The notes: generated from the letters alone by a model not told the origin. A DNA stretch of 64,000 nt from Afipia massiliensis (GCF_001006325.2 NZ_LBIA02000001.1:2419501-2483500); one strand, 5' to 3'. Positions 41,609 to 50,347 are shown, counted from the stretch's first letter. Numbers and translations are program-made.

Positions 41609-43159
41609 ATGATGAACGGTGCGGAAAGCCTGGTGCGAACATTGGTCGCGGGCGACGTGAATGTCTGCTTCACCAACCCAGGCACGTCGGAGATGCACTT
41701 TGTCGCCGCCTTGGACCGGGTCGATGGCATGCGATGCGTACTCGGGCTGTTTGAAGGCGTCGTGACCGGCGCAGCCGACGGGTATTACCGGATGGCCGGA
41801 AAGCCGGCATCGACACTGCTGCACCTGGGGCCCGGCCTCGCCAACGGCCTTGCCAACCTGCACAACGCGAAGAAGGCGCACTCCGGCATCGTCAACATCG
41901 TCGGACAGCACGCGACCTATCATATCGAATACAATGCGCCGCTGACGTCGGACATCGAAGGTATCGCCCGGCCGATGTCGGCCTGGGTCCGCACCTCGCC
42001 GGATTCGAAATCCATCGCGCGCGATGGTGCCGCCGCGATTGCCGCGGCCAGGAGTCATCCCGGGCAGATCGCCACGCTCATCCTCCCGGCAGACACAGCC
42101 TGGAACGAAGCCGATGGCATCGCGCAGGTGCCCGAGGACTCGCAGCGCGCCAGCTACTCGCCAAAGGCCGTCGATGAGGCTGCGCGGGTTCTGCGCAGCG
42201 GCGAGCAGACGTTGCTGTTGCTGACCGGAAAAGCCCTCACGGACGAAGGACTGGCGCTGGCGGCGCGCATCGCCGGCAAGACCGGATGCAAGGTGATGGG
42301 CCAGACCTACAATCCGCGTATGGCGCGGGGCCGCGGGCGCTTTTCCATCGACCGCATTCCCTATGTCATCGAGCAGGCGCTGCCGATCCTGAAGAATTTC
42401 CGGCACATCATTCTGGTCGAGACCAACGACCCGGTGGCGTTCTTCGCCTATCCGAACAAGCCGAGCCTGCTCAAGCCGGAAGGCTGCGAGGTTCATCGCA
42501 TGTGCGAAGCCGGCGAGAATTCGGTCGCCGCGTTGCATGCACTGGCCGACGCGCTCGGCGCCAAGGCGAGCGACGCGAAGCCGCAGCAGCTTGTCGAACT
42601 GGCCAAACCCACCGGCGCGTTGACGTATGCATCCATCGCGCAGGCGATTGCGATGGCAATTCCGGAGAACGCCATCGTGGTGGATGAATCCATCACCACC
42701 GGGCGCGGCTTTTTTCCGCCGACTGCGGCCGCCGCTCCGCACGACTGGCTGCAGAACATGGGCGGATCGATCGGCTTCTCGACCCCGGTTGCGACCGGAG
42801 CCGCGGTCGCCTGTCCGGATCGCAAGGTGATCTGCATGGTTGGCGACGGCAGCGCAATGTACACGCTGCAGTCGCTGTGGACGCAGGCGCGCGAAGGACT
42901 CGACGTCACGACGATCGTTTTTGCCAACCGCACCTATCAGATCCTGAAGGGCGAGTTTGCCGGCGTCGATGCCGGCGAGCCGGGCCGCAAGGCGCTCGAC
43001 ATGCTGAACATCGATAATCCCGCGCTCGACTGGGTGTCGCTGGCGAAGGGCATGGGTGTGCCGGCCCAGTCGGTCACGACTGCCGAGGACTTTTCAAACG
43101 CACTGACCAACTCGGTGCGCGAAAAGGGGCCGCGACTGATCGAAGTGGTCATGGCATGA
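41609..43159 (+). CDS. Thiamine-pyrophosphate enzyme, acetolactate synthase large-subunit-like
   Basis: A 516-residue TPP enzyme of the decarboxylase/synthase superfamily. The activating Glu is in 'VLGLFEGVVTGAADGYYRM' (about residues 46-64). The TPP motif is 'VGDGSAMYTLQSLWTQAREGLDVTTIVFANRTYQIL', the GDG...N pattern. It differs from true acetolactate synthase: it is shorter (516 against about 570 residues), no small regulatory subunit follows, and the N-terminal domain resembles benzoylformate decarboxylase-type enzymes. I therefore call a 2-oxo-acid decarboxylase or carboligase of unknown substrate. A palindrome overlaps its stop codon. Confidence 0.88.
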   Translation: MMNGAESLVRTLVAGDVNVCFTNPGTSEMHFVAALDRVDGMRCVLGLFEGVVTGAADGYYRMAGKPASTLLHLGPGLANGLANLHNAKKAHSGIVNIVGQHATYHIEYNAPLTSDIEGIARPMSAWVRTSPDSKSIARDGAAAIAAARSHPGQIATLILPADTAWNEADGIAQVPEDSQRASYSPKAVDEAARVLRSGEQTLLLLTGKALTDEGLALAARIAGKTGCKVMGQTYNPRMARGRGRFSIDRIPYVIEQALPILKNFRHIILVETNDPVAFFAYPNKPSLLKPEGCEVHRMCEAGENSVAALHALADALGAKASDAKPQQLVELAKPTGALTYASIAQAIAMAIPENAIVVDESITTGRGFFPPTAAAAPHDWLQNMGGSIGFSTPVATGAAVACPDRKVICMVGDGSAMYTLQSLWTQAREGLDVTTIVFANRTYQILKGEFAGVDAGEPGRKALDMLNIDNPALDWVSLAKGMGVPAQSVTTAEDFSNALTNSVREKGPRLIEVVMA

Positions 43160-43199
43160 TCCCGAAAAGCGGGAACCGGTTTTCGGAAAAGATCATGCC
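43153..43199. repeat. Dispersed palindrome overlapping a stop codon
   Basis: GGCATGATC... to ...GATCATGCC with core CCGAAAAGCGGGAACCGG. The TGA of the TPP enzyme lies inside the first arm. It belongs to the family at 14488 and 40415. Confidence 0.8.
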
Positions 43200-43293
43200 G
43201 GACATAACAAGATCAGCCTGATTTTACGGAAGGGAACCCTGCGCAAGTCTTCCGCGTTGAACACGTGCAAGAAGTCTTGCCAGGTTTTCCGAT

Positions 43294-43509
43294 ATGAGCG
43301 TTTTCCATGGCTCGTCATTCAGCCCCGACACCATCGCGGTCATGACGCAGGCGTTTGAAGAGGCGGTCCAGACGCTGCCGTTTCCGGTTGGATCGGCGCG
43401 GGTTCAGACGCTGGCGAAAAATATCGTCGAGCTTGCGTCACAAGGCGAACGCGATCCGGAACGCATGAAACTTCTGGCGCTGCTCGCTTTGAAGTCGGCC
43501 GAAATTTGA
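43294..43509 (+). CDS. Small hypothetical protein (71 aa)
   Basis: An all-helical small protein, MSVFHGSSFSPDTIAVMTQAF, with 'ARVQTLAKNIVELASQGERD' in the middle. Codon use matches the flanking genes, and the sequence has the look of a conserved alphaproteobacterial protein. No membrane segment or known motif. It precedes the Flp pilin by about 195 bases on the same strand. Function unknown. Confidence 0.72.
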   Translation: MSVFHGSSFSPDTIAVMTQAFEEAVQTLPFPVGSARVQTLAKNIVELASQGERDPERMKLLALLALKSAEI

Positions 43510-43704
43510 TGCTCAACCCAGGCGATGGCGGCGTCTCGCAGAGATGTCTGCGGGTGCAGGTACGCTGCGGCGTGACGCAGGCCGGTATTATGGAAAGGTT
43601 TAGTTAAGTCTTCAGCAGCTTCTTGCGGCTAGGTTAGCCGTGGCCTGTCAAGACGGTCGCCTCGCGCGGCGATCACGTGCAAGAATTGCAACGAGGTTGA
43701 GCCC

Positions 43705-43866
43705 ATGAAGATGGTGGTTGATTTTATTCGAGACGAAGCGGCTGCGACGTCGATCGAGTATGCGCTGCTAGCGGCGGGCATCGCGGTCGCGATTGTTGCG
43801 GCGGTGAATGGTCTCGGCACCACGCTCGGCGGCAAGTACGACACGGTCAAGACCGCGCTGGATTGA
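43705..43866 (+). CDS. Flp-family type IVb pilin subunit
   Basis: A 53-residue prepilin. The N-terminal part is MKMVVDFIRDEAAATSIEYA; 'TSIEYALLAAGIAVAIVAAV' is the Flp signature, with the conserved Glu-Tyr pair at the start of the hydrophobic helix. The usual Gly before the cleavage site is absent in the form I expect (here Ala-Thr-Ser), so processing by the prepilin peptidase is likely but slightly atypical. No cpaB, tadA or other assembly genes are near, so this is an orphan pilin gene. A GAGGTTGAG ribosome site lies 7 bases upstream. Confidence 0.9.
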   Translation: MKMVVDFIRDEAAATSIEYALLAAGIAVAIVAAVNGLGTTLGGKYDTVKTALD

Positions 43867-43942
43867 GCTCTCCGGCGTGGCCGTCGGTGGCAATGCTGAC
43901 AACAATCAGGGATGAATGTCTGCGATCGGGTCGTTCGCAGAA

Positions 43943-44017
43943 TGGTGGGCGCACAAGGGATCGAACCTTGGACCTCTCCCGTGTGAAGGGAACGCTCTCC
44001 CGCTGAGCTATGCGCCC
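43943..44017 (-). tRNA. tRNA-Val (anticodon CAC)
   Basis: On the minus strand the acceptor stem GGGCGCA pairs with TGCGCCC, with discriminator A and encoded CCA. The anticodon arm is TTCCC-TTCACAC-GGGAG, so the anticodon is CAC (Val, codon GUG). T arm CAAGG-TTCGATC-CCTTG. Confidence 0.96.
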
Positions 44018-44150
44018 GGAAACCAATCGTAGCAGCGGTTTAGTACATATTCGACCGCACTCCCGCAAGCCCAAAACCAGCAGTGGCGCAGATAACGTGG
44101 GAGGCGATCATAGGTCAGACAAAAGTACGGCGTGCGCGACGTCTGAATTC

Positions 44151-45464
44151 TCATATATCCGAAGTCTTTATCAGAACGGCGTCGGGTTCTTCGATCGGTG
44201 ATTTCAAATACTTGTTCCGCGCCATCGCCTCAATTTTCGTCCTGTTTTTGAGGAAAGCCTCTGTTCTCCCGCGCTTGTCGAGTCCGTTCGTTCCGAAGTG
44301 ATCATCTAACGCCTCGCGGCTGATTGCGCAGACAACCGGCTGCCCAAGTGCCTGTCCTTTAAATTCCACCACATCACGCTGAAAGTCATAACGTGGTGGA
44401 GGATTGTTGAAGGTAAGGTCAATCCCGGGAAGTTCAGAACGAAGACTCCTTACGATCTTGAGGGTTAAATCGCGGGTGTAGCCCGGCACATCGCTAAGGC
44501 CTTCATCGAGCAATTGGCGCCACTTTGGGCCACGCTTGCGAGCTTCGTCCCACGCCTGTTTCAGTTCGTGCGGGCGCATGTCGGCCAGTGCGCGCAGCAG
44601 CGCCTCGGCTTGCTTGATGTCCTTGCCGCGCCTTCCTTCTCCCTCTCGCCGCCGTCGCGAAAGTATGAGCTTGTGAACCGCAAAACGCGCAGGCGCAGGA
44701 ACCTGAACGTAGATGCCAGCGCCATGCATGATGACAGCAGGTTCGGGTTCATAGATCAGGTAATCAAGAAAACGGAGCGGTTGCGCGTCTGTCTGCAATG
44801 CAGGAAGTGATTGCGGTTCACCGGTTTCTCCTCCCTCGTTGGGGGTAAGAAAGTCAACTCTCATTCCGCCGTTGGCCGTATAGCTGGTCACACGTCTTCC
44901 ATCGACGAGGTGTGGTACTGGCCGGAAGGTCTTGTCGACTTCTTTCAACACGTCGAGGACTGGTGGGGTACTATCTTCAACTGCAACAGAGACAGTTTTG
45001 AATTGCGCGATATCGACGTCGCCGGTTTGAACGGGAGCAGTTGGAAGTCTGACACCTAGCATTGCTTGATACGTCTGGAATGCGACTGTCCCCACGATTA
45101 CGCCACGCAATCTGAAGACGCCCGCTGTAGCGAGTGCTGCTATGATGTTGCCAATATCGGGAACAGGGCGCGGAAGCCCAAATGATCGCACTAGTGTTGA
45201 TACCAGTGCCCGTCGTTCGCGAATGTCGTCACGCAGTTCTTTGTGACGGTCAATGCGCTCTAGTAACTCTGGCGTTTCTGGTCCGACATATCTTTGAGTT
45301 CGGCCTTCGGTTGAGCCTGTTTGAAAATACCAGTACCGCCTCTCCTTTACGGTTTTAGCGATGAATGTGCCTTCTTCTGCGAAGGCTTCACTAAACGCTG
45401 CGTTAGCGCATCGATCCAGCAATTCGGCATAAGTCGTCTGCAGTATGAGCTTTGGGGCCGGCAT
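44151..45464 (-). CDS. Nucleotidyltransferase-fold protein (GSU2403-like)
   Basis: A 437-residue protein. The core is a polymerase-beta-type fold: 'RLRGVIVGTVAFQTYQAMLG' (GT motif about residue 125), then 'TGDVDIAQF' with Asp149 and Asp151, then 'MRVDFLTP' with Asp204. Together these make the three-carboxylate catalytic site. The C-terminal third ('FAVHKLILSRRRREGEGRRGKDIKQAEALLRALADMRPHELKQAW') resembles the tail of AbiEii-type nucleotidyltransferases. The family name is from memory. An AGGAG site precedes the ATG. The gene is AT-richer than its flanks and sits beside tRNA-Val, which suggests transfer. Role unknown, perhaps toxin- or defence-related. Confidence 0.8.
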   Translation of the reverse strand: MPAPKLILQTTYAELLDRCANAAFSEAFAEEGTFIAKTVKERRYWYFQTGSTEGRTQRYVGPETPELLERIDRHKELRDDIRERRALVSTLVRSFGLPRPVPDIGNIIAALATAGVFRLRGVIVGTVAFQTYQAMLGVRLPTAPVQTGDVDIAQFKTVSVAVEDSTPPVLDVLKEVDKTFRPVPHLVDGRRVTSYTANGGMRVDFLTPNEGGETGEPQSLPALQTDAQPLRFLDYLIYEPEPAVIMHGAGIYVQVPAPARFAVHKLILSRRRREGEGRRGKDIKQAEALLRALADMRPHELKQAWDEARKRGPKWRQLLDEGLSDVPGYTRDLTLKIVRSLRSELPGIDLTFNNPPPRYDFQRDVVEFKGQALGQPVVCAISREALDDHFGTNGLDKRGRTEAFLKNRTKIEAMARNKYLKSPIEEPDAVLIKTSDI

Positions 45465-45481
45465 GCTTATCGCTCCTAGGT

Positions 45482-45562
45482 ATTATACTCATTTTGCAAT
45501 TTGAGTATAACTCAAAAATTGAGCGTGCTCCAGCGGTATACTCAAATTGCGAAATGAGTATA
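45482..45562 (-). promoter_or_regulatory. Twin 26-bp palindromes over the promoter of the nucleotidyltransferase gene
   Basis: Palindrome 1 (45484-45509) and palindrome 2 (45537-45562) share arms TATACTCA / TGAGTATA. Each is the reverse complement of the other apart from one base, and their starts lie 53 bases apart (about five helix turns). On the minus strand palindrome 1 covers TTATAC-17 nt-TATAAT, a promoter-like pair, directly before the AGGAG site. A further half-site, ATACTCA, is at about 45584. Confidence 0.75.
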
Positions 45563-45701
45563 ACTAATGGTATACGATTGAAAATACTCAGTTTTATCGC
45601 TTGTATTCGAGGGCGGCCTATAACGGTCGCGCAGCGCCCGTGGAACTCGCGTTAAACCGCCATCAGAACGTGATCTTGTAGGTGAAATGCGGTGGAGCAA
45701 A

Positions 45702-47003
45702 CTACCCCGGCTGGCGGGCCCGTGAGGCATGGGCCTGCAGCGCCCGAATCCGCTGGGCCAGCGTGCCGCGCGCCTCGGTGACGGCTCCATTCGGCGCCGC
45801 GCCGTTGGAGACCGCGCCGCTCGCCGTCGTCGCTTTGACGATCGCGCTGATGGCCGGCTTCTGCTCTTCCGACGCCAGAATGGCCTCGATCGGCGAGTCC
45901 GGACCTTCGAGGGTCACCGCGAGCTTTGCGACCTCAGCGGCGATGTCGTTGATGCGTTCCCGCAGCAGCGCATTCTCCATGCGCTCGGTGGACCAGGAAC
46001 TTTCGGCCTGCTGCTGAATGAGATTAATCTCTCGTTGAACCTTGGCGCGTTCGTCGCGGGCGACGGTGAGCTGTTCTTCGAGCGCGGTCTTCTCCGCGCG
46101 AAGCTTGTCCATCGCGGAGGAGTTGCCGGTGCCGGCCGCCATATCCTCGCGCAGTTTCTGCTCGGTCTGTTTCGCGGCTTCGGCCTGCTGGCGAAGCAGG
46201 TTGTTCTCGTATTCGCGCTCGGCGAGGATCTTGCCCTGCAGCGCCAGGCGATTTTCGAGATCGGTGACGCGGGTGGAGAGCATTTCGGTTTCTTTGGTCT
46301 GCACAACCAACTGGCGATCGAGGTCGCCGACCCGTCCGCTTAGATTCTCGACCTTGCCGCGTGCGTCGCTCAGTTCGCGTGTCGCGATCTCCGCTTCGTT
46401 GCGATGGTCGGTCAGGCGCCGCTGGCTGCTGGCAACTTCCTTCTCGGCGTCGTTGACGCGGTTTTGCAGCGCTTCGATCTGGCTGCGAACCGCGAGCAGT
46501 TCGATCTGGCGGCTTTCCGACGTCATCGAGCTCTGGGAGAGTTCGCTATTGAGCTTTCCGAGATCGGCCTGCTTGCCGGCCAGTTGCTGCTCGGCTGTGC
46601 GCAATGATTGCGTTTTGGCGGTAAATTCTTCTTCCGTCGCGCGCAGCTGATCCTTCAGCGCCTTCTCGCGCGCTTCGAAGGCGAAAATCGCGGCGTTCTT
46701 TTCGCTGAGTTCGATCTTCAGGCGATTGATTGCGTCGGATTTCTTGCCGAGTTCGGCGAGCTGGCTGGAGGTTTTGTTCTTGAGCTGCTCGACGCTCATT
46801 TCGAGCCTGCGGGCCGACATCGCGAATTCCGCGCGCAACTGGTCCTTGTCGGCCTGGATCTCGGCCATCGACAGCGGCGTCGCCGCCTCGAGGCGCTTGG
46901 TCGTCAGCCGTACCGCGCGGTTGTGCACCAGCGGCGTGATCATCAGACCGAACAACATCGAGACCAGAAAACCGATCGCCAAATACATGATCGGTTCGAC
47001 CAT
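45702..47003 (-). CDS. Membrane-anchored long coiled-coil protein
   Basis: A 433-residue protein from MVEPIMYLAIGFLVSMLFG. One N-terminal membrane helix (about residues 5-25) is followed by 'LVHNRAVRLTTKRLEAATP', and then by about 310 residues of almost unbroken heptad repeat (about 45-360, rich in Glu, Gln, Lys, Leu and Ala). The tail is Ala- and Gly-rich with 'GTLAQRIRALQAHASR'. The anchor plus a long cytoplasmic rod suggests a spacer, scaffold or cell-envelope organiser. No catalytic motif. A similar open layout is common in Bradyrhizobium-type genomes, but I know no assigned function. Confidence 0.85.
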   Translation of the reverse strand: MVEPIMYLAIGFLVSMLFGLMITPLVHNRAVRLTTKRLEAATPLSMAEIQADKDQLRAEFAMSARRLEMSVEQLKNKTSSQLAELGKKSDAINRLKIELSEKNAAIFAFEAREKALKDQLRATEEEFTAKTQSLRTAEQQLAGKQADLGKLNSELSQSSMTSESRQIELLAVRSQIEALQNRVNDAEKEVASSQRRLTDHRNEAEIATRELSDARGKVENLSGRVGDLDRQLVVQTKETEMLSTRVTDLENRLALQGKILAEREYENNLLRQQAEAAKQTEQKLREDMAAGTGNSSAMDKLRAEKTALEEQLTVARDERAKVQREINLIQQQAESSWSTERMENALLRERINDIAAEVAKLAVTLEGPDSPIEAILASEEQKPAISAIVKATTASGAVSNGAAPNGAVTEARGTLAQRIRALQAHASRARQPG

Positions 47004-47140
47004 ATGCGTGACCCCTGCATCAGAAATAACTGTTTTTACCATGCCCGGGGGGCGTGGAAAAAGCCAGTGGGACAGCGCGTTAACGTGAATCCGCTGGCGG
47101 CTCGATGGCCGCCGGTGATGGTCCGGTCAGGAGCGAGGGA

Positions 47141-47713
47141 TCAGAAGGGATTCCAGGTCGCGCGGGGCGTGAACTTCAGATAGCCGATATTGGCGCCCAG
47201 CCGCAGACCCACGCCGGACCGGATCGGAACCAGCACGATGCCGTTCGCCGTCAGCGCCGTCATGCCGAAGCCGCCGATGATGTAGGCCGAGCCGTCGATG
47301 CCGGCGAAGCGCTGATAGATCGCGTCGGTGGCCGGGAGGTTGTAGACCAGCACCATGGTGCGCGCGCCGTCGCCGCCCCAGTCGAAGCCGACCGACGGGC
47401 CCTGCCAGTAGACCCGCAGGTCGCCGGCGTTTTTGGTGTAGAGCGTGCCTTCGCCGTAGCGCAGGCCGGCGACGAAAGCGCCGCTGCCTTCCTCGCCGAG
47501 CACATAGCCGTTGGGCAGGCCCCACTGGCTGACCGCCCGCTCGATGACCGATGCCAGTCCGCGGGACACGCCGCCGAAGAATCGGTGACCTGCGCCGACC
47601 AGTTCGTCGGGACCATAGCTATTGGGCGCGGCTCGCTGCTGGGCCGAGGCCGGCATTGCCAGGGAAATCGTCGCTGCAAACACCAGCGCCGCGATACGCG
47701 AAGCAAAGGTCAT
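47141..47713 (-). CDS. Exported DUF1134 protein (EipA-like)
   Basis: A 190-residue protein from MTFASRIAALVFAATISLA, with a Sec signal ending ASAQ (about residue 24). The mature part is DUF1134: 'ELVGAGHRFFGGVSRGLASVIERAVSQWGLPNGYVLGEEGSGAFVAGLRYGEGTLYTKN', 'VYWQGPSVGFDWGGDGARTMVLVYNLP' and 'GSAYIIGGFGMTALTANGIVLVPIRSGVGLRLGANIGYLKFTPRATWNPF'. The Brucella protein EipA of this family is a small periplasmic beta-barrel needed for envelope integrity. The same role is likely here. It is a single gene. Confidence 0.94.
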   Translation of the reverse strand: MTFASRIAALVFAATISLAMPASAQQRAAPNSYGPDELVGAGHRFFGGVSRGLASVIERAVSQWGLPNGYVLGEEGSGAFVAGLRYGEGTLYTKNAGDLRVYWQGPSVGFDWGGDGARTMVLVYNLPATDAIYQRFAGIDGSAYIIGGFGMTALTANGIVLVPIRSGVGLRLGANIGYLKFTPRATWNPF

Positions 47714-47834
47714 GAAAGAACCCCTTGGACCAACAGATGGCCGAGTTTCATAGCCATCGCTTAACGCCTTGCTGAGAAGCAATGGCTTAAGCTCCGGTCC
47801 CACGTCCCCGACTCGATTGTTATCAGCATCAACT

Positions 47835-48344
47835 ATGACGGCACGGCGGCAGGAAAATAAAGGGCGGCACCTTAGAATCGCCTGTGTTGCGGTATTGGCC
47901 GGGGCTGTGAGCCCCGCTGGACCGTATGCGGGCGCATGGGCGGCGGTCACCGAACGGGTGGTTGTGAACCGCCACAGTGGCCTTGCCATCGATGGTTTCG
48001 ATCCTGTGGCCTATTTCACCGATGCTGAGGCTATGAGGGGAGAGCCGGACATCGAAGCATCCAGGGCCGGGGCCGTCTGGCGTTTTCGGAACGCTGCCAA
48101 TCGTGCCGTTTTCCTGGCCCATCCGGATATCTACGGGCCCCGCTTCGGAGGGTATGACCCCGTCGATGTGGCGCAGGGCAAGGCCGTCGCAGGGCGGGCG
48201 CAGTTGTGGCTGATTTCAGGCGAGCGGTTGTACCTCTTCAGCCGTGAAGACAACCGCAATGCCTTTGCAGCCGATCCGGAAGAGGTCCTCAAACGCGCCA
48301 GCGCTAAATGGCCGGCTCTGGTCGAGAGCCTTTCAAATTATTGA
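47835..48344 (+). CDS. Exported YHS-domain protein
   Basis: A 169-residue protein from MTARRQENKGRHLRI. A Sec signal ends about residue 37 (GAWAAV). The YHS-like domain is 'SGLAIDGFDPVAYFTDAEAMRGEPDIEASRAGAVWRFRNAANRAVFLAHPDIYGPRFGGYDPVDVAQGK'. YHS proteins bind metals such as copper or zinc, but the usual paired Cys is absent here, so binding is uncertain. The C-terminal part 'LYLFSREDNRNAFAADPEEVL' is typical of the exported group. Its last 7 bases overlap the end of cysQ on the opposite strand. Confidence 0.88.
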   Translation: MTARRQENKGRHLRIACVAVLAGAVSPAGPYAGAWAAVTERVVVNRHSGLAIDGFDPVAYFTDAEAMRGEPDIEASRAGAVWRFRNAANRAVFLAHPDIYGPRFGGYDPVDVAQGKAVAGRAQLWLISGERLYLFSREDNRNAFAADPEEVLKRASAKWPALVESLSNY

Positions 48345-49162
48345 CCCGCCACCGCCGGATCGCCCCAGGCGATGAACTCAGGAACCAGAAAGTCCTCGCG
48401 GGCTTCCCCGAAGCAGAGGTCGGCGCCCTTGCTGTCGGTTATTTTCCCCCCTGCGGCTGTTACAACCGCATGGCCGGCGGCGACGTCCCATTCCGACGTC
48501 GGGGACAGCCGGGGATAGATGTCGGCGCCCCCCTCGGCAACACGGCCAAATTTGACCGCCGAACCCAAGGCTTGTCGGATCGCTCCCGGACGAGCCGAGA
48601 TAAAGGCTTCGGTCCGCTTGTCTCCGTGGGACCGGCTGACAGCCACGATCCAGGCGCCGCCGGGACCGGGATGACGACGGGTATGGATCGGCTGGCCAGC
48701 ACGAGCCTTGCCATCCTTGGTCACGAGCAGCCGTTCCGCTCCCTGGCCCACAAGTCCGCGCCAGACCAGCCCCAGGGCGGGGGCTGCAATAATTCCGAGC
48801 AGTGGCTTGCCGTGGGTGATAAGCGCGACATTGACGGTGTATTCGTCGCGACCGGCGACGAACTCCTTGGTGCCGTCCAGCGGATCGACCAGAAAAAAGC
48901 TGTTCTTGTAAGGGCGTGCCGCCAGGTCGGTGCGTTCCTCCGACAGCGCCGGAACACTCGGCAAGAGTTTGTTCAAGCCTTCGGCGATGATGTGGTGGGC
49001 CGCCATGTCTGCTTCCGTGACGGGAGATCCGTCGGATTTGCCCGTGACCTGCATCGTGGAACGGCTGACCGCGAGGATCGCGGCTCCCGCCTGGACGACG
49101 ATGTCCGTCAGCGGCTCCATCAAGCGGGCAGCGGCGTCACGGTCGATTGCGGGGGTGGTCAT
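48338..49162 (-). CDS. cysQ: 3'(2'),5'-bisphosphate nucleotidase CysQ
   Basis: A 274-residue inositol-phosphatase-superfamily enzyme. The metal sites are 'SDGSPVTEADMAAH' (about residues 43-56), 'LSEERTD' and 'FFLVDPLDGTKEFVAGRDEYTVNVALI' (DPLDGT...). The C-terminal motif 'SEWDVAAGHAVVTAAGG' (WDxAAG) is intact. CysQ removes the 3'-phosphate from PAP/PAPS by-products of sulfate assimilation and so relieves their toxicity. Length and motif spacing are standard. The gene ends tail-to-tail with the YHS gene, with a 7-base overlap. Confidence 0.95.
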   Translation of the reverse strand: MTTPAIDRDAAARLMEPLTDIVVQAGAAILAVSRSTMQVTGKSDGSPVTEADMAAHHIIAEGLNKLLPSVPALSEERTDLAARPYKNSFFLVDPLDGTKEFVAGRDEYTVNVALITHGKPLLGIIAAPALGLVWRGLVGQGAERLLVTKDGKARAGQPIHTRRHPGPGGAWIVAVSRSHGDKRTEAFISARPGAIRQALGSAVKFGRVAEGGADIYPRLSPTSEWDVAAGHAVVTAAGGKITDSKGADLCFGEAREDFLVPEFIAWGDPAVAGQ

Positions 49163-49217
49163 CGGTGGGTCTCAATTGCGTACATATCGGCTTCAATCCG
49201 CTGTGGTTGGTGTCGAG

Positions 49218-49377
49218 TGTAGTGGTTCGCAAGTCCGCAGCATTTCTACAGCGCGTTCATTTGCGGACTTGCGAACCAAAACCACACTAGAATCATAATC
49301 TTCTAGTGTCCTTTGAATCCGAAGTTCGCTACGGAAAGCGCTGTAGAATGAGGCGAACTTCGGATTCAAGACATTAG
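49218..49377. repeat. 160-bp two-hairpin element, copy 2
   Basis: Same element as 41414-41575, in the same orientation, in the 353-base gap between cysQ and chpT. The remaining bases of the gap, 49378-49515, hold the chpT promoter, with nothing else recognisable. Confidence 0.9.
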
Positions 49378-49515
49378 GTCGGTGGCAGCGAGCCCAACCG
49401 CAGTGTATCAAACCATAAAGCATGTGTGATTCGCCGCGTCAGCACGCTGCGGCTGATCGTCAGCGCGTGATCACAGGAAATCGCCGAAAAATCCCTGGAA
49501 AATCCGAGGAAGTCC

Positions 49516-50163
49516 ATGTCTGGCACGTCAACTCCCGGTCTTACACCTGATGCTCTCGAACTCGCCGCGTTGATGTGCTCGCGCGTCTGCCACGATCTCA
49601 TCAACCCGGTGGGCGCGATCGTCAACGGGCTTGAGGTGTTCGACAGCAGCAACAAGGAGGACGACAAGGAGTTCGCGCTCGACCTGATCCGCAAAAGCGC
49701 GAAATCGACCTCCGCGCGCCTGCAGTTCTGCCGCATTGCTTATGGAGCCGCGGGATCGGCAGGGTCGCAGATCGATCTCGGCGAGGCCCAGAAGATGACG
49801 CGCAATCATCTTGAGGACGCAAAGACCAAGATCACCTGGAATTTGCCGCATGTGCTGATGGCGAAGAACCGCGTCAAGCTGCTGCTGAACATGTTCGTGA
49901 TCGCGCAGCAGGCCATTCCCCGTGGCGGTGAACTCACCGTCGATCCAATCGGCGAAGGGGATACGATGGGGTTTCGCGTTCGTGCCGCAGGCACCAACGC
50001 GCGGGAGCCGCAGAACGTCGCGGCGCAATTGAATCTCGACAATGCCGGGTCGGTGTCCGCGCATGCGGTGCAGCCCTATTACACGGCGCTGCTGGCGCAG
50101 GCATGCGGGCTAAAGGTGTCGCTTGTTGCTGAAACGGACGCTGTCGTCCTCACCGCGTCCTAG
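49516..50163 (+). CDS. chpT: Histidine phosphotransferase ChpT
   Basis: A 215-residue protein resembling a histidine kinase core that lacks nucleotide binding. The dimerisation helix contains 'LMCSRVCHDLINPVGAIVNGLEVF', with phospho-accepting His26. The C-terminal half is a degenerate HATPase-like fold with no N or G box. In Caulobacter and relatives ChpT carries phosphate from CckA to CtrA and CpdR. Here ctrA lies about 7 kb downstream, with the chemotaxis genes between. A TCCGAGGAAG ribosome site precedes the ATG. The upstream gap has the 160-bp repeat. Confidence 0.94.
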   Translation: MSGTSTPGLTPDALELAALMCSRVCHDLINPVGAIVNGLEVFDSSNKEDDKEFALDLIRKSAKSTSARLQFCRIAYGAAGSAGSQIDLGEAQKMTRNHLEDAKTKITWNLPHVLMAKNRVKLLLNMFVIAQQAIPRGGELTVDPIGEGDTMGFRVRAAGTNAREPQNVAAQLNLDNAGSVSAHAVQPYYTALLAQACGLKVSLVAETDAVVLTAS

Positions 50164-50347
50164 TTGTATCTTCATAAACTCTTAATGAACTGATCCCCGG
50201 CGGTGCCATCCTCCGGGGGAACGCCTTAGCGTCTTATTCAGCGCGTTCTTTTCCAAACGCTCAACCAATATTAAACGCTTTGCGTCGAGACTGTGTGCAT
50301 TCCGGGAGGCGTGTGTTGCGTGCCCGTTTGCGCGAAGGCTTGATTTT

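Noticed and set aside
43943-45600. tRNA-Val as an attachment site for an island carrying the nucleotidyltransferase gene
   Set aside because: The gene lies on the 5' side of the tRNA, no integrase is present, and I find no duplicate of the tRNA 3' end.
45452-45655. Short plus-strand ORF running through the twin palindromes
   Set aside because: It consists largely of the palindrome sequence itself and has no ribosome site or motif.
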